Positions 1 through 9,511 of a stretch of DNA of 64,000 bases are shown in pieces; the first letter of the stretch is position 1; the number at the start of each line of letters is the position of its first letter. Location: assembly GCA_018701215.1 (NCBI GenBank), contig JABIWH010000057.1, positions 1 through 64,000 on the forward strand, read 5' to 3'. A program made the position numbers and the translations under genes. The notes under the pieces were generated by a model. It did not search any database, was not told the DNA's origin, and saw only the letters and a program-made list of their open reading frames with translations. This DNA is from Rhodospirillaceae bacterium (GTDB lineage Bacteria > Pseudomonadota > Alphaproteobacteria > GCA-2731375).

Positions 1-96
1 CCTGCTGCCCTTGTACTGCAACATAAAGGCCCATTGTCGAAGATTTATGCGCCCGACGCCATCTCCGAATGCAGGCATGCGCGGAATTTGGAAATT

Positions 97-173
97 TGGT
101 GCGCCCGACAGGACTCGAACCTGTGACCCCCAGATTAGGAATCTGGTGCTCTATCCAGCTGAGCTACGGGCGC
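97..173 (-). tRNA. tRNA-Arg (anticodon CCT)
   Basis: Read on the minus strand this 77-base segment folds as a full cloverleaf. The acceptor stem GCGCCCG pairs with CGGGCGC, the anticodon arm is CCAGA-TTCCTAA-TCTGG, and the T arm carries GGTTCGAGTCC. The loop puts CCT at the anticodon, so it reads the rare arginine codon AGG. The 3' CCA is encoded in the DNA (97-99). No tRNA-adjacent integrase or attachment repeat is visible nearby. Confidence 0.97.
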
Positions 174-253
174 GGGGCGGTGGTAAACCGACCGCTGGCT
201 GCGTGATAGCATGATTGACATGGGCCATGAAAGTGTTCTGGCGGCCCGTAACG

Positions 254-292
254 TCAACTTGTACCATCAACCCGTACCACCAACTTGTACCC
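254..292. repeat. three tandem 13-base units
   Basis: Three consecutive 13-base units (254-266, 267-279, 280-292) share the pattern YCAACYYGTACCM. They lie between the tRNA gene and the acyl-CoA synthetase start. No function is evident; replication slippage would explain the array. Confidence 0.7.
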
Positions 293-355
293 TGTGGCGC
301 CAGCCGATAAATTACCCATGCATTGTCTGCACCAACCCTAGCCGAGGAACCGGAT

Positions 356-1987
356 ATGAGCGCCAATCCATTCGAGACCGACCTGCCCATCACGGCGGCC
401 AATTATCAGGCTCTCTCGCCGCTCAGCTTTCTGGCCAAGGCGGCCTTCACCTATCCCGACTATACCTCTGTCATCGACGGCGCGGCGCGCTATACCTGGG
501 CCCAGACCCAAAGCCGCTGCCTGCGCCTAGCCTCCGCGCTCTCGAAACGGGGCATCGGCAAGGGTGATACCGTCTCGGTCATGGCGCCCAACGTCACTGC
601 CGCTTTCGAGGCGACGTTCGGCGTGCCCATGCAGGGCGCCGTGCTGAATGCCTTGAACTACCGCCTGAACGCCACGGAAATCGCCTTCATTCTGGATCAT
701 GCGGAATGCAAGCTGTTGATCACCGACACGGAATTCAGCCCGATCATCGAAGAGGCCCTGAGCAAGGTCAAAAATCGTCCCATGGTGATCGATATCGAGG
801 ATCCGGCCGGGCCGGGCGGCAAAGCCCTGGGCGAGATGAATTACGAGGCTTTCCTGGAGACCGGCGATCCGGATCATCAGTGGAGTCCACCGGCGGATGA
901 ATGGGAAGCGATCTCGCTAAATTATACCTCCGGCACCACGGGCAATCCCAAGGGCGTCGTCTACAGCCACCGCGGTACCTATTTGAACGCCATGGGCAAT
1001 ATCGTGGCCTGGCATCTGCCGGCCCATCCGGTTTATTTGTGGACCCTGCCAATGTTCCATTGCAATGGCTGGTGCTTCCCCTGGTCGATCACCGCCATTG
1101 CGGGAACCCATGTTTGTCTGCGCAACGTGGTCGCCGCCGATATTTACGGCGCCATCGCCGAACACAAGGTCACCCACATGTGCGGCGCGCCCATCGTCAT
1201 GCAGATGATCGCCGGCGCCGCGGAGGCGGACAAGCGCCCACTGCCCCATACCGTCAGCATGTTTACTGCCGCCGCGCCGCCGCCCGCCGCCGTTCTGGCT
1301 GATATGGCGCGCCAAGGCTTTGATGTCACCCATGTTTATGGTCTGACGGAAGTCTATGGCCCCTGCGTGGTCAGCGCCTGGAAGTCGGAATGGAACGAAC
1401 TGCCGGCGGACGAACAGGCCAAATTAAAGGCCCGCCAGGGTGTTACCTATCAGGTCCAGGAAGGCATGATGGTGGCCGATCCCGAAACGCTCGAGCCCCT
1501 GCCCATGGACGGCGAGAGCATGGGCGAGGTCTTCATGCGCGGCAACGTCACCATGAAGGGGTATTTGAAAAACCCCGCCGCCACCACAGAGGCCTTCGCG
1601 GGCGGCTGGTTCCACACCGGCGATCTGGGTGTCTGGCACCCGGACGGCTATGTGGAATTGAAGGACCGCTCCAAGGACATCATTATCTCGGGCGGCGAGA
1701 ATATATCCTCGATCGAGGTCGAGGATGTTCTGTACGCCAATCCCAAGATCGCGGCGGTGGCGGTTGTCGCCAAGCCGGACGAAAAATGGGGCGAGACGCC
1801 GACCGCCTTTATCGAGCTGAAACCCGGCGAGGAGGCCACGGCACAGGAGATCATCGATTTCTGCCGCGAGAACATGGCGCATTATAAATGCCCGCGCGAG
1901 GTGATCTTCGATGATTTGCCGAAGACATCTACGGGTAAGATTCAGAAATTCGTCCTGCGCGACCGGGCCCGGGGGAGGTCGTCGTAA
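356..1987 (+). CDS. acyl-CoA synthetase (AMP-forming), DmdB/plant-AAE-like
   Basis: This 543-residue ANL-superfamily ligase should activate a carboxylic acid to its acyl-CoA through an acyl-AMP intermediate. The phosphate-binding loop YTSGTTGNPKG is at about 190-200, the adenine motif is YGLTEVYGP, the hinge region is HTGDLGVWHPDGYVELKDR, and the C-terminal catalytic lysine lies in PKTSTGKIQ. The stretch WTLPMFHCNGWCF is typical of the medium-chain and 3-methylmercaptopropionate-type ligases. The ATG at 356 has GAGG about 9 bases upstream, so it is preferred over an upstream in-frame TTG at 323. Two bases separate it from the next gene, so the two are probably co-transcribed. The substrate cannot be read from sequence. 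Confidence 0.9.
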   Translation: MSANPFETDLPITAANYQALSPLSFLAKAAFTYPDYTSVIDGAARYTWAQTQSRCLRLASALSKRGIGKGDTVSVMAPNVTAAFEATFGVPMQGAVLNALNYRLNATEIAFILDHAECKLLITDTEFSPIIEEALSKVKNRPMVIDIEDPAGPGGKALGEMNYEAFLETGDPDHQWSPPADEWEAISLNYTSGTTGNPKGVVYSHRGTYLNAMGNIVAWHLPAHPVYLWTLPMFHCNGWCFPWSITAIAGTHVCLRNVVAADIYGAIAEHKVTHMCGAPIVMQMIAGAAEADKRPLPHTVSMFTAAAPPPAAVLADMARQGFDVTHVYGLTEVYGPCVVSAWKSEWNELPADEQAKLKARQGVTYQVQEGMMVADPETLEPLPMDGESMGEVFMRGNVTMKGYLKNPAATTEAFAGGWFHTGDLGVWHPDGYVELKDRSKDIIISGGENISSIEVEDVLYANPKIAAVAVVAKPDEKWGETPTAFIELKPGEEATAQEIIDFCRENMAHYKCPREVIFDDLPKTSTGKIQKFVLRDRARGRSS

Positions 1988-1989
1988 AC

Positions 1990-4953
1990 GTGCCTCCGCA
2001 TAAGGGCGCGTCCTATACCGGCCCTGCTTACACGGGTACCGGCCGCATTGGCGACTCTGCGCTGGCCGCCCGTCTGGGGCGGGAGCTGCAGGGTGAAGTG
2101 TTGTTCGATGGTGCCTCGCGCGGGCGATATTCCACCGACGCCTCGATCTATCAGGTTGAACCCATCGGCGTTGTGGTGCCGCGGAGCGAGCAGGACATCG
2201 TCCGCGCCATTCAGATCGCGGCCGACGAGAAAATCCCCATCCTGCCGCGCGGCGGCGGCACCTCGCAATGCGGCCAGACCGTGGGCGAGGCCCTGGTGCT
2301 GGATGTCTCCAAGCATTTCGCCGGCGTCATCGCCCTCGACGTGGAAAACCGCCGGGTCACGGTACAGCCGGGCCTGGTGCTGGACCAGTTGAATGCTTAT
2401 CTAAAGCCCCATGGTTTGTATTTCCCGGTCGATGTTTCGACCTCGTCGCGGGCCACCATCGGCGGCATGACCGGCAACAATTCCTGCGGCGCGCGCTCGA
2501 TCCGCTATGGCCGCATGGTGGAAAATGTCCGCGCCATCGATGCCCTCCTGGCGGATGGCAGCAAACTACATTTCGGCCAGCTGCCACAGGATTTTCAGGC
2601 CGCTGATATCCCGGCGCGCTTTCGCGAGATCGCGGCGCCGCTATTGGATCTAGGCCGGCGGGAAGCCAGCGAGATCGTCGCGCGGTTTCCGGATCTGCAC
2701 GAGATCCAGGTACAGCGCCGGGTTGGCGGCTATAACATCGATGCCCTGGTGCCCGGCGTCGGTTCGGAAAACCTGGCGCATCTGCTGGTGGGTTCGGAAG
2801 GCACGTTGGCGTTTTCCACGGCGATTGAACTGGACCTGGCGCCGATCCCGGCCAACAAGGCCCTGGGCATTTGCCATTTCCCCAACTTCTATGCAGCCAT
2901 GGACGCGACCCAGCATATCGTCAAGCTGGGACCAGCAGCGGTGGAGCTGGTCGACAGCACCATGATCGATCTGGCCCGCGATATCGAAATGTTCCGCCCC
3001 ACCGTGGAACGCTTTGTCCAGGGCAACCCGGCGGCTTTGCTGTTGGTGGAGTTCGCTGGCGATGATGGCGGCGAACAGTTGCGAAAATTGGCGCAACTGG
3101 TGGAATTGATGGCTGATCTGGGCTTCCCCGGCGCCGTGGTCGAAGCCACGGAGCCAGCTTTCCAATCAGCGGTCTGGGAGGTGCGCAAATCCGGCCTGAA
3201 CATCATGATGTCCATGAAAGGCGACGGCAAACCAATCTCGTTTATCGAGGATTGCGCCGTCCGCCTGGAAGATCTGGCCGACTATACCGACCGCCTGACC
3301 GAGGTATTCCACAAACATGGCACCGAAGGTACCTGGTATGCCCATGCCTCCGTCGGCACCTTGCATGTGCGTCCCGTGGTCAACCTAAAAGAGGAAGCCG
3401 GCGCCAAGCAGATGCGCGCCATGGCCGAGGAAGCCTTCGAAATGGTGCGGGAGTATAAAGGCAGCCATAGCGGCGAGCACGGCGACGGCCTGGTCCGGTC
3501 CGAGTTCCACCTGCCCATGTTCGGCCAGCGCATGGTGGATAATTTCGCCGAGGTGAAAAATATCCTCGACCCAACGGGCTTGTTTAATCCGGGCAAGATC
3601 GTTGACCCGCCGAAGATGGACGACCGCCGCCTGTTCCGCTTCAAGCCCGGCTATACCACGCCGCCCTTGAAAACCGGCCTGGACTGGTCGGCCTGGGGCG
3701 GGCTCGCTGGTGCCGCTGAAATGTGCAACAACAATGGCGCCTGCCGCAATCTAAGCTTGGCCGGCGTCATGTGCCCCTCCTTTAAAGTGACCGGCGACGA
3801 AGCCCATTTGACCAGAGGGCGCGCCAACCTGCTGCGCCTCGGCCTGTCAGGGCAGCTGGGTCCCGATGCACTGCATTCGGACGCCATGGCCGATGCCATG
3901 TCGCTGTGTGTCGGCTGTAAGGGCTGCAAGCGGGAATGCCCCGTGGGCGTGGACATGGCGGCCATGAAGATCGAGGTGCAATACCAGCGCGCCAAACATT
4001 CCGGCGTTTCGTGGCATGACCGCCTGGTCGCCTATCTGCCCCATTACGCGCCCTGGGCCGCGCGTCTGGCGCCGCTATTGAACTTGCGTGATCAGCTGCC
4101 AGGCCTTGCCTGGTTGAGCGAGAAACTATTCGGCTTCACCGCTAAACGGCCGTTGCCGAGGTGGCGCAGGGATACTTTTCAGCCGGGGCAGGACGCCCAT
4201 GGCCCGGCGGATGGCGCGGAGGTTGTACTGTTCGCCGATACTTTCAATACGGCGTTCGAGCGGGAGAACCTGGAGGCTGCCATTGACGTCCTCGTCGCGG
4301 CGGGCCGGCGGGTGCATATCGCCCAGGCTCCAGATGGCCGGCGGCTGTGCTGCGGGCGGACGTTTCTCTCCGCCGGTCTGGTGGATCAGGCGCTGGCCGA
4401 GATGTCCCGCACTATTGATGCCCTGGCACCCTACATCGCGCGCGGCCTGCCGGTCCTGGGGTTGGAGCCGTCCTGCCTGCTGACCCTGCGCGACGAGTTC
4501 CTCTCGGTCCTTCCGGGCGAGGCATCCGCCGCCTTGGCCAGAAACGCCATGCTGTTGGAAGAATATCTGGCGGCCGAGCACGAGGCGGGCCGCCTCGAGC
4601 TAAATCTAGGGGCGGGCGGCGACGTGCTGCTGCATGGCCATTGTCACCAGAAAGCGCATCAAACCATGGCCGCCATGACCAACACCTTGGATCTGTTGCC
4701 CGACAGCAATATAGAGACCGTGCAATCAAGTTGCTGCGGCATGGCCGGGGCCTTTGGCTACGGTGCCGATACCTACGAAGTCTCACAGGCCATGGGCGAG
4801 GCATCGTTGCTGCCGGCGGTGCGCGGTGTCGCCTCCACGACAACGCTCATCGCCAACGGCACCTCCTGCCGCCAGCAAATCAAACACGGCAGTGGGCGCG
4901 AAGCGGTGCATATGGTGCAACTGTTGCGGCGGGCGCTTAACCTTCCTCGTTAG
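1990..4953 (+). CDS. FAD-binding and Fe-S oxidoreductase, D-2-hydroxyglutarate dehydrogenase-like (YdiJ family)
   Basis: This 987-residue fusion joins a GlcD-type flavin dehydrogenase to a GlpC-type iron-sulfur half. The N-terminal half carries the FAD-binding PCMH motif (TIGGMTGNNSCGARS, about 155-170) and the VGSEGTLAFST segment typical of D-lactate/D-2-hydroxyglutarate dehydrogenases. Around 640-653 the cysteine cluster CVGCKGCKREC marks a ferredoxin-like site. Two CCG-type motifs (LCCGRTF near 787, SSCCGMAGAFG near 914) follow. The length matches E. coli YdiJ. The start is GTG, with a purine-rich GGGGGAGG about 12 bases upstream inside the preceding gene. Its last 17 bases overlap the 3' end of convergent purD. 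The exact D-2-hydroxyacid substrate is inferred from family only. Confidence 0.9.
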   Translation: MPPHKGASYTGPAYTGTGRIGDSALAARLGRELQGEVLFDGASRGRYSTDASIYQVEPIGVVVPRSEQDIVRAIQIAADEKIPILPRGGGTSQCGQTVGEALVLDVSKHFAGVIALDVENRRVTVQPGLVLDQLNAYLKPHGLYFPVDVSTSSRATIGGMTGNNSCGARSIRYGRMVENVRAIDALLADGSKLHFGQLPQDFQAADIPARFREIAAPLLDLGRREASEIVARFPDLHEIQVQRRVGGYNIDALVPGVGSENLAHLLVGSEGTLAFSTAIELDLAPIPANKALGICHFPNFYAAMDATQHIVKLGPAAVELVDSTMIDLARDIEMFRPTVERFVQGNPAALLLVEFAGDDGGEQLRKLAQLVELMADLGFPGAVVEATEPAFQSAVWEVRKSGLNIMMSMKGDGKPISFIEDCAVRLEDLADYTDRLTEVFHKHGTEGTWYAHASVGTLHVRPVVNLKEEAGAKQMRAMAEEAFEMVREYKGSHSGEHGDGLVRSEFHLPMFGQRMVDNFAEVKNILDPTGLFNPGKIVDPPKMDDRRLFRFKPGYTTPPLKTGLDWSAWGGLAGAAEMCNNNGACRNLSLAGVMCPSFKVTGDEAHLTRGRANLLRLGLSGQLGPDALHSDAMADAMSLCVGCKGCKRECPVGVDMAAMKIEVQYQRAKHSGVSWHDRLVAYLPHYAPWAARLAPLLNLRDQLPGLAWLSEKLFGFTAKRPLPRWRRDTFQPGQDAHGPADGAEVVLFADTFNTAFERENLEAAIDVLVAAGRRVHIAQAPDGRRLCCGRTFLSAGLVDQALAEMSRTIDALAPYIARGLPVLGLEPSCLLTLRDEFLSVLPGEASAALARNAMLLEEYLAAEHEAGRLELNLGAGGDVLLHGHCHQKAHQTMAAMTNTLDLLPDSNIETVQSSCCGMAGAFGYGADTYEVSQAMGEASLLPAVRGVASTTTLIANGTSCRQQIKHGSGREAVHMVQLLRRALNLPR

Positions 4954-6241
4954 CGTCCCGCTCCGCCTGTTCCTCCCGCTCGACGGCGCGCCAGCCGATG
5001 TCGCTACGGCTAAAGCCTTCCGGCCAATCGATGGCCTCGATACCCTGATAGGCCCGTTCCCGGGCGGTGCGGATATCCCGGCCTTGCGCCGTTACCCCCA
5101 ACACCCGGCCGCCATTGGCCAGCATGCGCCCGCCATCCAGCTTGGTGCCCGCATGCAGAACCGAAACACCGGCGATGGTTTCAGCCTCGGCGATACCCTT
5201 GATTTCCGTACCCTTGGCGTAATCGCCTGGATAGCCCTGGGCCGCCATCACCACGGTGATCGCTGCCCGCTCGGACCAGTCCACCTCGTAGCCGGCCAAC
5301 TGGCCCTTGGCGGCGGCCACCAGGGCAGCCAGCGGGTCGCTTTGCCAGCGCGCCAATAGTACCTGACATTCCGGATCGCCGAAGCGCACGTTGTATTCGA
5401 TCAACTGCGGGCCGCGTTCGGTGATCATCAGACCGGCGAACAGCACCCCCTTGAAGGGCCGGCCGTCCTGTTCCATGGCCCGCATGGTGGGCAGGATGAT
5501 CCGTTCCATGGTTTTCTGACACATCTCGTCCGTCATCACCGGGGCCGGGGAGTAGGCCCCCATGCCGCCCGTATTGGGGCCCTTGTCGCCATCGAAGACA
5601 GCCTTGTGATCCTGGGCCGTGGCCAGGGGAAGTGCGTTGCGGCCATCACATAGCGCGAAAAAGCTCGCTTCCTCGCCAACCATGAACTGTTCCACGACGA
5701 TTTCGTTGCCGGCGTCTCCAAATTGGCCGCCGAGAATGTCTTCCGCCGCCGCCAGGGCGTCCTCTGTTGTTTCGCAAACGATGGCGCCCTTGCCCGCCGC
5801 CAGGCCGTCGGCCTTGACCACGATGGGCGCCCCACGGTCCTGGATATAGGCCTGGGCCTTAGCAAGGTCGGAAAATTTTTCGAAGGCCGCGGTGGGAATA
5901 TTGTGCCGCTTGCACAGGTTTTTGGTGAAGACTTTCGAGCCTTCCAGGACCGCCGCCCGCGCCGAGGGACCAAAGGCCAGGATCTTCTCCGCATCAAGGC
6001 GGTCAACCAGACCGGCTACCAAGGGGCCCTCAGGTCCGACGATGACGAAATCGACTGCTTCCGCCCGGCAATAGGCGACGATACCGTCAAAATCATCGAC
6101 CGCGATATCAGCGCATTCGGCCAGCTGCGATATGCCGCCGTTACCGGGCGCGCAGCTTAACCGGGTCGCCAGTGGCGAACGGGCCACCCCCCAACAAAGC
6201 GCGTGCTCCCGCCCGCCCGCGCCGATGACCAGAACATGCAT
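4937..6241 (-). CDS. purD: phosphoribosylamine--glycine ligase (GARS)
   Basis: PurD makes glycinamide ribonucleotide from phosphoribosylamine, glycine and ATP, the second step of purine synthesis. The 434-residue protein starts MHVLVIGAGGREHAL, the family N-terminus. It contains the ATP-grasp elements VVKADGLAAGKGA, GPNTGGMGAYSPAP and EYNVRFGDPECQV. The start at 6241 is chosen because AAGAGG sits about 9 bases upstream and the family begins here; a longer reading frame to 6268 adds nine non-family residues. It is divergent from xseA with a gap of about 100 bases, and its 3' end overlaps the dehydrogenase gene by 17 bases. Confidence 0.97.
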   Translation of the reverse strand: MHVLVIGAGGREHALCWGVARSPLATRLSCAPGNGGISQLAECADIAVDDFDGIVAYCRAEAVDFVIVGPEGPLVAGLVDRLDAEKILAFGPSARAAVLEGSKVFTKNLCKRHNIPTAAFEKFSDLAKAQAYIQDRGAPIVVKADGLAAGKGAIVCETTEDALAAAEDILGGQFGDAGNEIVVEQFMVGEEASFFALCDGRNALPLATAQDHKAVFDGDKGPNTGGMGAYSPAPVMTDEMCQKTMERIILPTMRAMEQDGRPFKGVLFAGLMITERGPQLIEYNVRFGDPECQVLLARWQSDPLAALVAAAKGQLAGYEVDWSERAAITVVMAAQGYPGDYAKGTEIKGIAEAETIAGVSVLHAGTKLDGGRMLANGGRVLGVTAQGRDIRTARERAYQGIEAIDWPEGFSRSDIGWRAVEREEQAERDANEEG

Positions 6242-6344
6242 GCCGTCAAACCTCTTTGCCGTACTCAATAACGTTTACACCATTGGCGCCCCTTGTATCA
6301 TAGCCGGGCGAGCACGACAGCAGATGATCTGGGTTTTTGATCCA

Positions 6345-7808
6345 ATGAGCGGCGACAAGTTTGACAATGAAACCGGCGGCACGCCCAATTTACCGGAGTA
6401 TTCGGTCTCCGAGATCGCGGCGGCGGTAAAACGGACGGTGGAAGACAACTTCGGATACGTCCGTATCCGGGGCGAGGTCTCCGGTTTCATGGCGGCGCGC
6501 TCGGGCCATCTGTACTTTTCCCTGAAGGACGAGCGGGCCGTTATCGACAGCGTGGTATGGCGCGGCGCCGCCGGAAAACTGCGCTTCAGGCCCGAAGACG
6601 GCCTGGAAGTCATCTGTACCGGCAAGCTTTCCACCTATGCCCCGCGCTCGCGCTACCAGCTGGTGGTGGAGGCCATGGAGCCGGCCGGGGTCGGCGCCTT
6701 GATGGCACTGTTGGAAGAGCGGCGGAAGACATTATCGGCGGAGGGCCTTTTTGCCGAGGAACGCAAACAATCCCTACCCTACCTGCCGCAGGTGATTGGG
6801 GTGGTGACCTCGCCCACGGGGGCGGTGATTCGCGATATTTTGCATCGCCTGCGCGACCGTTTTCCCTCCCGCGTGCTGCTCTGGCCGGTGCTGGTGCAGG
6901 GCAAGGGCGCGGCGGAACAGGTCGCCGCCGCCATTCGGGGCTTTAACGCCCTTGATAATAACAGCCGGGTGCCGCGCCCGGATCTGTTGATCGTGGCCCG
7001 TGGCGGCGGCTCGATCGAGGATCTGTGGGCCTTTAATGAAGAGATTGTCGCCAGGGCGGCGGCGGCAAGCGACATACCGCTGATTTCGGCTGTTGGCCAT
7101 GAAACCGATACCACCCTGATCGACTTTGTCTCGGACCGCCGGGCGCCGACACCCACGGCGGCGGCTGAGATCGCCGTGCCGGTGCGGGCCGAACTGGTGG
7201 CCAACAACCTTGATCTGGACCGACGCCTCGGACTCGCCGCGCAACGGCTGCTGGCGGAGCGCCGCCGCGACCTGGACGGTCTGTCCCGTGGCCTGCGCGG
7301 TCCCAGGGAATTACTGGCCCTGGCCCGCCAACGTCTGGACGAGGCGGCGGAGCGCCTGCGCCGCGCTTTGCTGACCTTCGGAGCGGAAAAGCGCAACAGT
7401 CTGACCGCCATCACCGCCCGACTGCGCCCGCGTCTGGTTTCAGAGTCGATTGAAGCCGACGGCCGCAACCTGCAGGCATTCGAGGGCCGTTTGCTGCGCG
7501 CCACACAAGGCCGCATCAATGAGCACCGCCTGCGCCTGAATGGCCAGGGTAAGTTGCTGGAAAGCCTCGGCTTTGAACGGGTTTTGGAGCGCGGTTATGC
7601 GATGGTCCGGCATCGTGACGGCGGCGTGGTCATGGCGGCGGCGGGGCTGGGCCCCGGCAGCCCGTTGGCGATCCATTTCCATGACGGCGAAGTCGCGGTC
7701 ACCGTCGATGACGGCACTCCAGGGCAGGCGGCAAAGCCGAGGACCCCGCCGCGCAAGGCAAAGGCAAAAGCCAAGACCGATAAGGGCAATCAAGGGACGC
7801 TGTTTTGA
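6345..7808 (+). CDS. xseA: exodeoxyribonuclease VII large subunit
   Basis: XseA is the catalytic subunit of the XseAB single-strand DNA exonuclease. The N-terminal OB-fold (NFGYVRIRGEVSGFM) and the signature motifs ARGGGSIEDLWAFNEE and SAVGHETDTTLIDF are present, followed by a long helical C-terminus rich in Arg and Leu and a lysine-rich tail. I place the start at ATG 6345, just before the family-like sequence NLPEYSVSEIA; an in-frame ATG at 6324 is an alternative, and neither has a strong ribosome site. The stop overlaps the following peptidase start. No xseB is seen in the window. Confidence 0.95.
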   Translation: MSGDKFDNETGGTPNLPEYSVSEIAAAVKRTVEDNFGYVRIRGEVSGFMAARSGHLYFSLKDERAVIDSVVWRGAAGKLRFRPEDGLEVICTGKLSTYAPRSRYQLVVEAMEPAGVGALMALLEERRKTLSAEGLFAEERKQSLPYLPQVIGVVTSPTGAVIRDILHRLRDRFPSRVLLWPVLVQGKGAAEQVAAAIRGFNALDNNSRVPRPDLLIVARGGGSIEDLWAFNEEIVARAAAASDIPLISAVGHETDTTLIDFVSDRRAPTPTAAAEIAVPVRAELVANNLDLDRRLGLAAQRLLAERRRDLDGLSRGLRGPRELLALARQRLDEAAERLRRALLTFGAEKRNSLTAITARLRPRLVSESIEADGRNLQAFEGRLLRATQGRINEHRLRLNGQGKLLESLGFERVLERGYAMVRHRDGGVVMAAAGLGPGSPLAIHFHDGEVAVTVDDGTPGQAAKPRTPPRKAKAKAKTDKGNQGTLF

Positions 7809-8617
7809 TGCGTGTCTGGCTGCTAGTTCTGCTGGCTATCTGGTCACTGCCGGCACTGGCGGAGGCACCAATCCTGACCGGCGACTTTGTTCAGGGCGGC
7901 CTGGTGCATGGCCATGTCGCGCCAGGGACAAAGGTGGAATTCGATGGCCGTGCCGTGCGGGTCGGCGCCGACGGCTCCTTTATCATCGGCTTTGGCCGGG
8001 ATTTCCCCGGCTCCGCGCCATTGTACTGGCAGGAAGCAAACGGCAAACGGCAGAGCCGGAGCCTGAAGATCAAGGCCAGGGACTATAAAATACAGCGCAT
8101 CGACGGCCTGCCCAAAAAATTCGTCACCCCGCCCAAAGCGGTGTTGCAGCGCATTCGCCGTGAGAACAAGGGCATCGCCGCCGTCCGCCGCCTGGACAGC
8201 GTGGCACCCTGGTTTGAAAGCGGTTTCAAATGGCCCCTTAAGGGCCGGATCAGCGGCGTTTACGGCAGCCAGCGGGTCTTGAACGGCAAGCCGCGCCGGC
8301 CCCACTATGGCCTGGATATCGCCGCCAAGACGGGGACCCCCGTGCATGCCTCCACCGATGGCAAGGTCGTCCTGGCGGAAAGTGATCTGTATTACACCGG
8401 CGGTACGGTGATGCTGGATCATGGCCACGGCCTGACCTCGGTCTACTCGCACCTGCACAGCGTCACTGTGAAGACTGGGCAGTTCGTCCGCCAGGGCGAA
8501 CAGATCGGCACCTTGGGGAAAACCGGCCGGGCCACGGGGCCGCATCTGGATTGGCGCCTGAACTGGTTCAAACAGCGCCTGGACCCAGGCCTGTTGCTGG
8601 GCCCGATGCCGAAGTAG
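7808..8617 (+). CDS. M23 family metallopeptidase (LytM-like), secreted
   Basis: This 269-residue protein has a clear signal peptide (MRVWLLVLLAIWSLPALAEA). A C-terminal M23 domain has the zinc motif HYGLD near residue 165 and the HLH pair near 214, followed by GPHLDWRLNW. The family cuts or binds peptidoglycan cross-links in the periplasm, and some members only activate amidases. The zinc ligands His, Asp and the HxH His are present, so activity is plausible. The ATG overlaps the xseA stop by one base, so the genes are translationally coupled. An alpha-type N-terminal beta domain precedes the peptidase. Confidence 0.9.
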   Translation: MRVWLLVLLAIWSLPALAEAPILTGDFVQGGLVHGHVAPGTKVEFDGRAVRVGADGSFIIGFGRDFPGSAPLYWQEANGKRQSRSLKIKARDYKIQRIDGLPKKFVTPPKAVLQRIRRENKGIAAVRRLDSVAPWFESGFKWPLKGRISGVYGSQRVLNGKPRRPHYGLDIAAKTGTPVHASTDGKVVLAESDLYYTGGTVMLDHGHGLTSVYSHLHSVTVKTGQFVRQGEQIGTLGKTGRATGPHLDWRLNWFKQRLDPGLLLGPMPK

Positions 8618-8626
8618 GCAATCGGG

Positions 8627-9511
8627 CTATTTTGGCCAACGATGGTGCAGCCACAGCCATTGTTCGGGCCGCTCCCTGATCCAGCCTTCCAGCAAATCAT
8701 TGACCTGACCCATCATGGCCGCCACGTCCGCCTTGTGATCGCCGCTTTTGATATGCGGCAAGGGGTCCATAACCGTCATGCGAAAGGCCGTGCCGTCAAG
8801 GCGCTCGCAGCGCATGGGCAAGACCGCGATGTCCTGGCGCAGGGCCAACTGGGCCAAGGCCGGCGCGGTCATGGCGGGCAGGCCAAAGAATGGCACCGCA
8901 ATACCGTCGTTCATTTTTTGGTCCACCAGCATGCCGACGGACTGACCGCCTTTAAGGGCCGATAAGAGGCCCCGCGCCGCCGCCGGCCCCTTGGCCAAGG
9001 TACTTAACGCAATACCTTTGCGGAAATCCTGCAGCCATTTGTCAATCAAAGGATTGTTCGGCGCACGGTAGACCACATGCGCCGCCTCCGCATGGCCTGC
9101 CACGACCACGGGCATAAGTTCCCAGTTAGCCAGATGACCGCCGAACAGAATGGCGCCCCGGGCCTGCCCCACATGAGCCAGCAACTTTTCCCCACCCACT
9201 AATTGAATCTGGCCCGGCCCCGGCGGGTCCTCGGTCAGGGTAAAATCGCGGAGGTGCGGCAGCTCACCCAATGTACGGCCCAGGTTCTGCCAGACACCGG
9301 CAATGATGGCAGTGCGTTCCGGTTGCGACAGCTCGGGCATGGCCAGTTGTAAGTTCCGCTCGGCCCGGCGGGCCAGTGGCGGCAGGCGGCCCACGAGTCC
9401 ACCCAGGGCACCACCAAGGCTCGAGGCCATGGCCACGGGCAGGGCCGCGAACAGGGCCCAAAACAGCTGCGCCAGATAGAGCTCCAGGCGATAGCGGACG
9501 GGATGTTTCAT
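8627..9511 (-). CDS. LpxL/HtrB-family lipid A acyltransferase
   Basis: This 294-residue protein has an N-terminal hydrophobic anchor (FWALFAALPVAMASSLGG) and the acyltransferase motif GHLANWE (H-x4-E catalytic dyad). It also has the LVDQKMNDGIAVPFFG segment typical of LpxL/HtrB enzymes, which add secondary acyl chains to lipid A at the inner membrane. It is the last gene of the minus-strand lipid A operon; its ATG overlaps the lpxK stop as ATGA. Chain length and acceptor position cannot be deduced. No second LpxL paralogue is in the window. Confidence 0.88.
   Translation of the reverse strand: MKHPVRYRLELYLAQLFWALFAALPVAMASSLGGALGGLVGRLPPLARRAERNLQLAMPELSQPERTAIIAGVWQNLGRTLGELPHLRDFTLTEDPPGPGQIQLVGGEKLLAHVGQARGAILFGGHLANWELMPVVVAGHAEAAHVVYRAPNNPLIDKWLQDFRKGIALSTLAKGPAAARGLLSALKGGQSVGMLVDQKMNDGIAVPFFGLPAMTAPALAQLALRQDIAVLPMRCERLDGTAFRMTVMDPLPHIKSGDHKADVAAMMGQVNDLLEGWIRERPEQWLWLHHRWPK

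Noticed and set aside
11..214. A 67-residue reading frame across the tRNA gene
   Set aside because: It is read through the tRNA-Arg sequence and has no protein-like features.
323..355. Upstream TTG start for the acyl-CoA synthetase
   Set aside because: The ATG at 356 has a GAGG ribosome site at good spacing and matches the family N-terminus.
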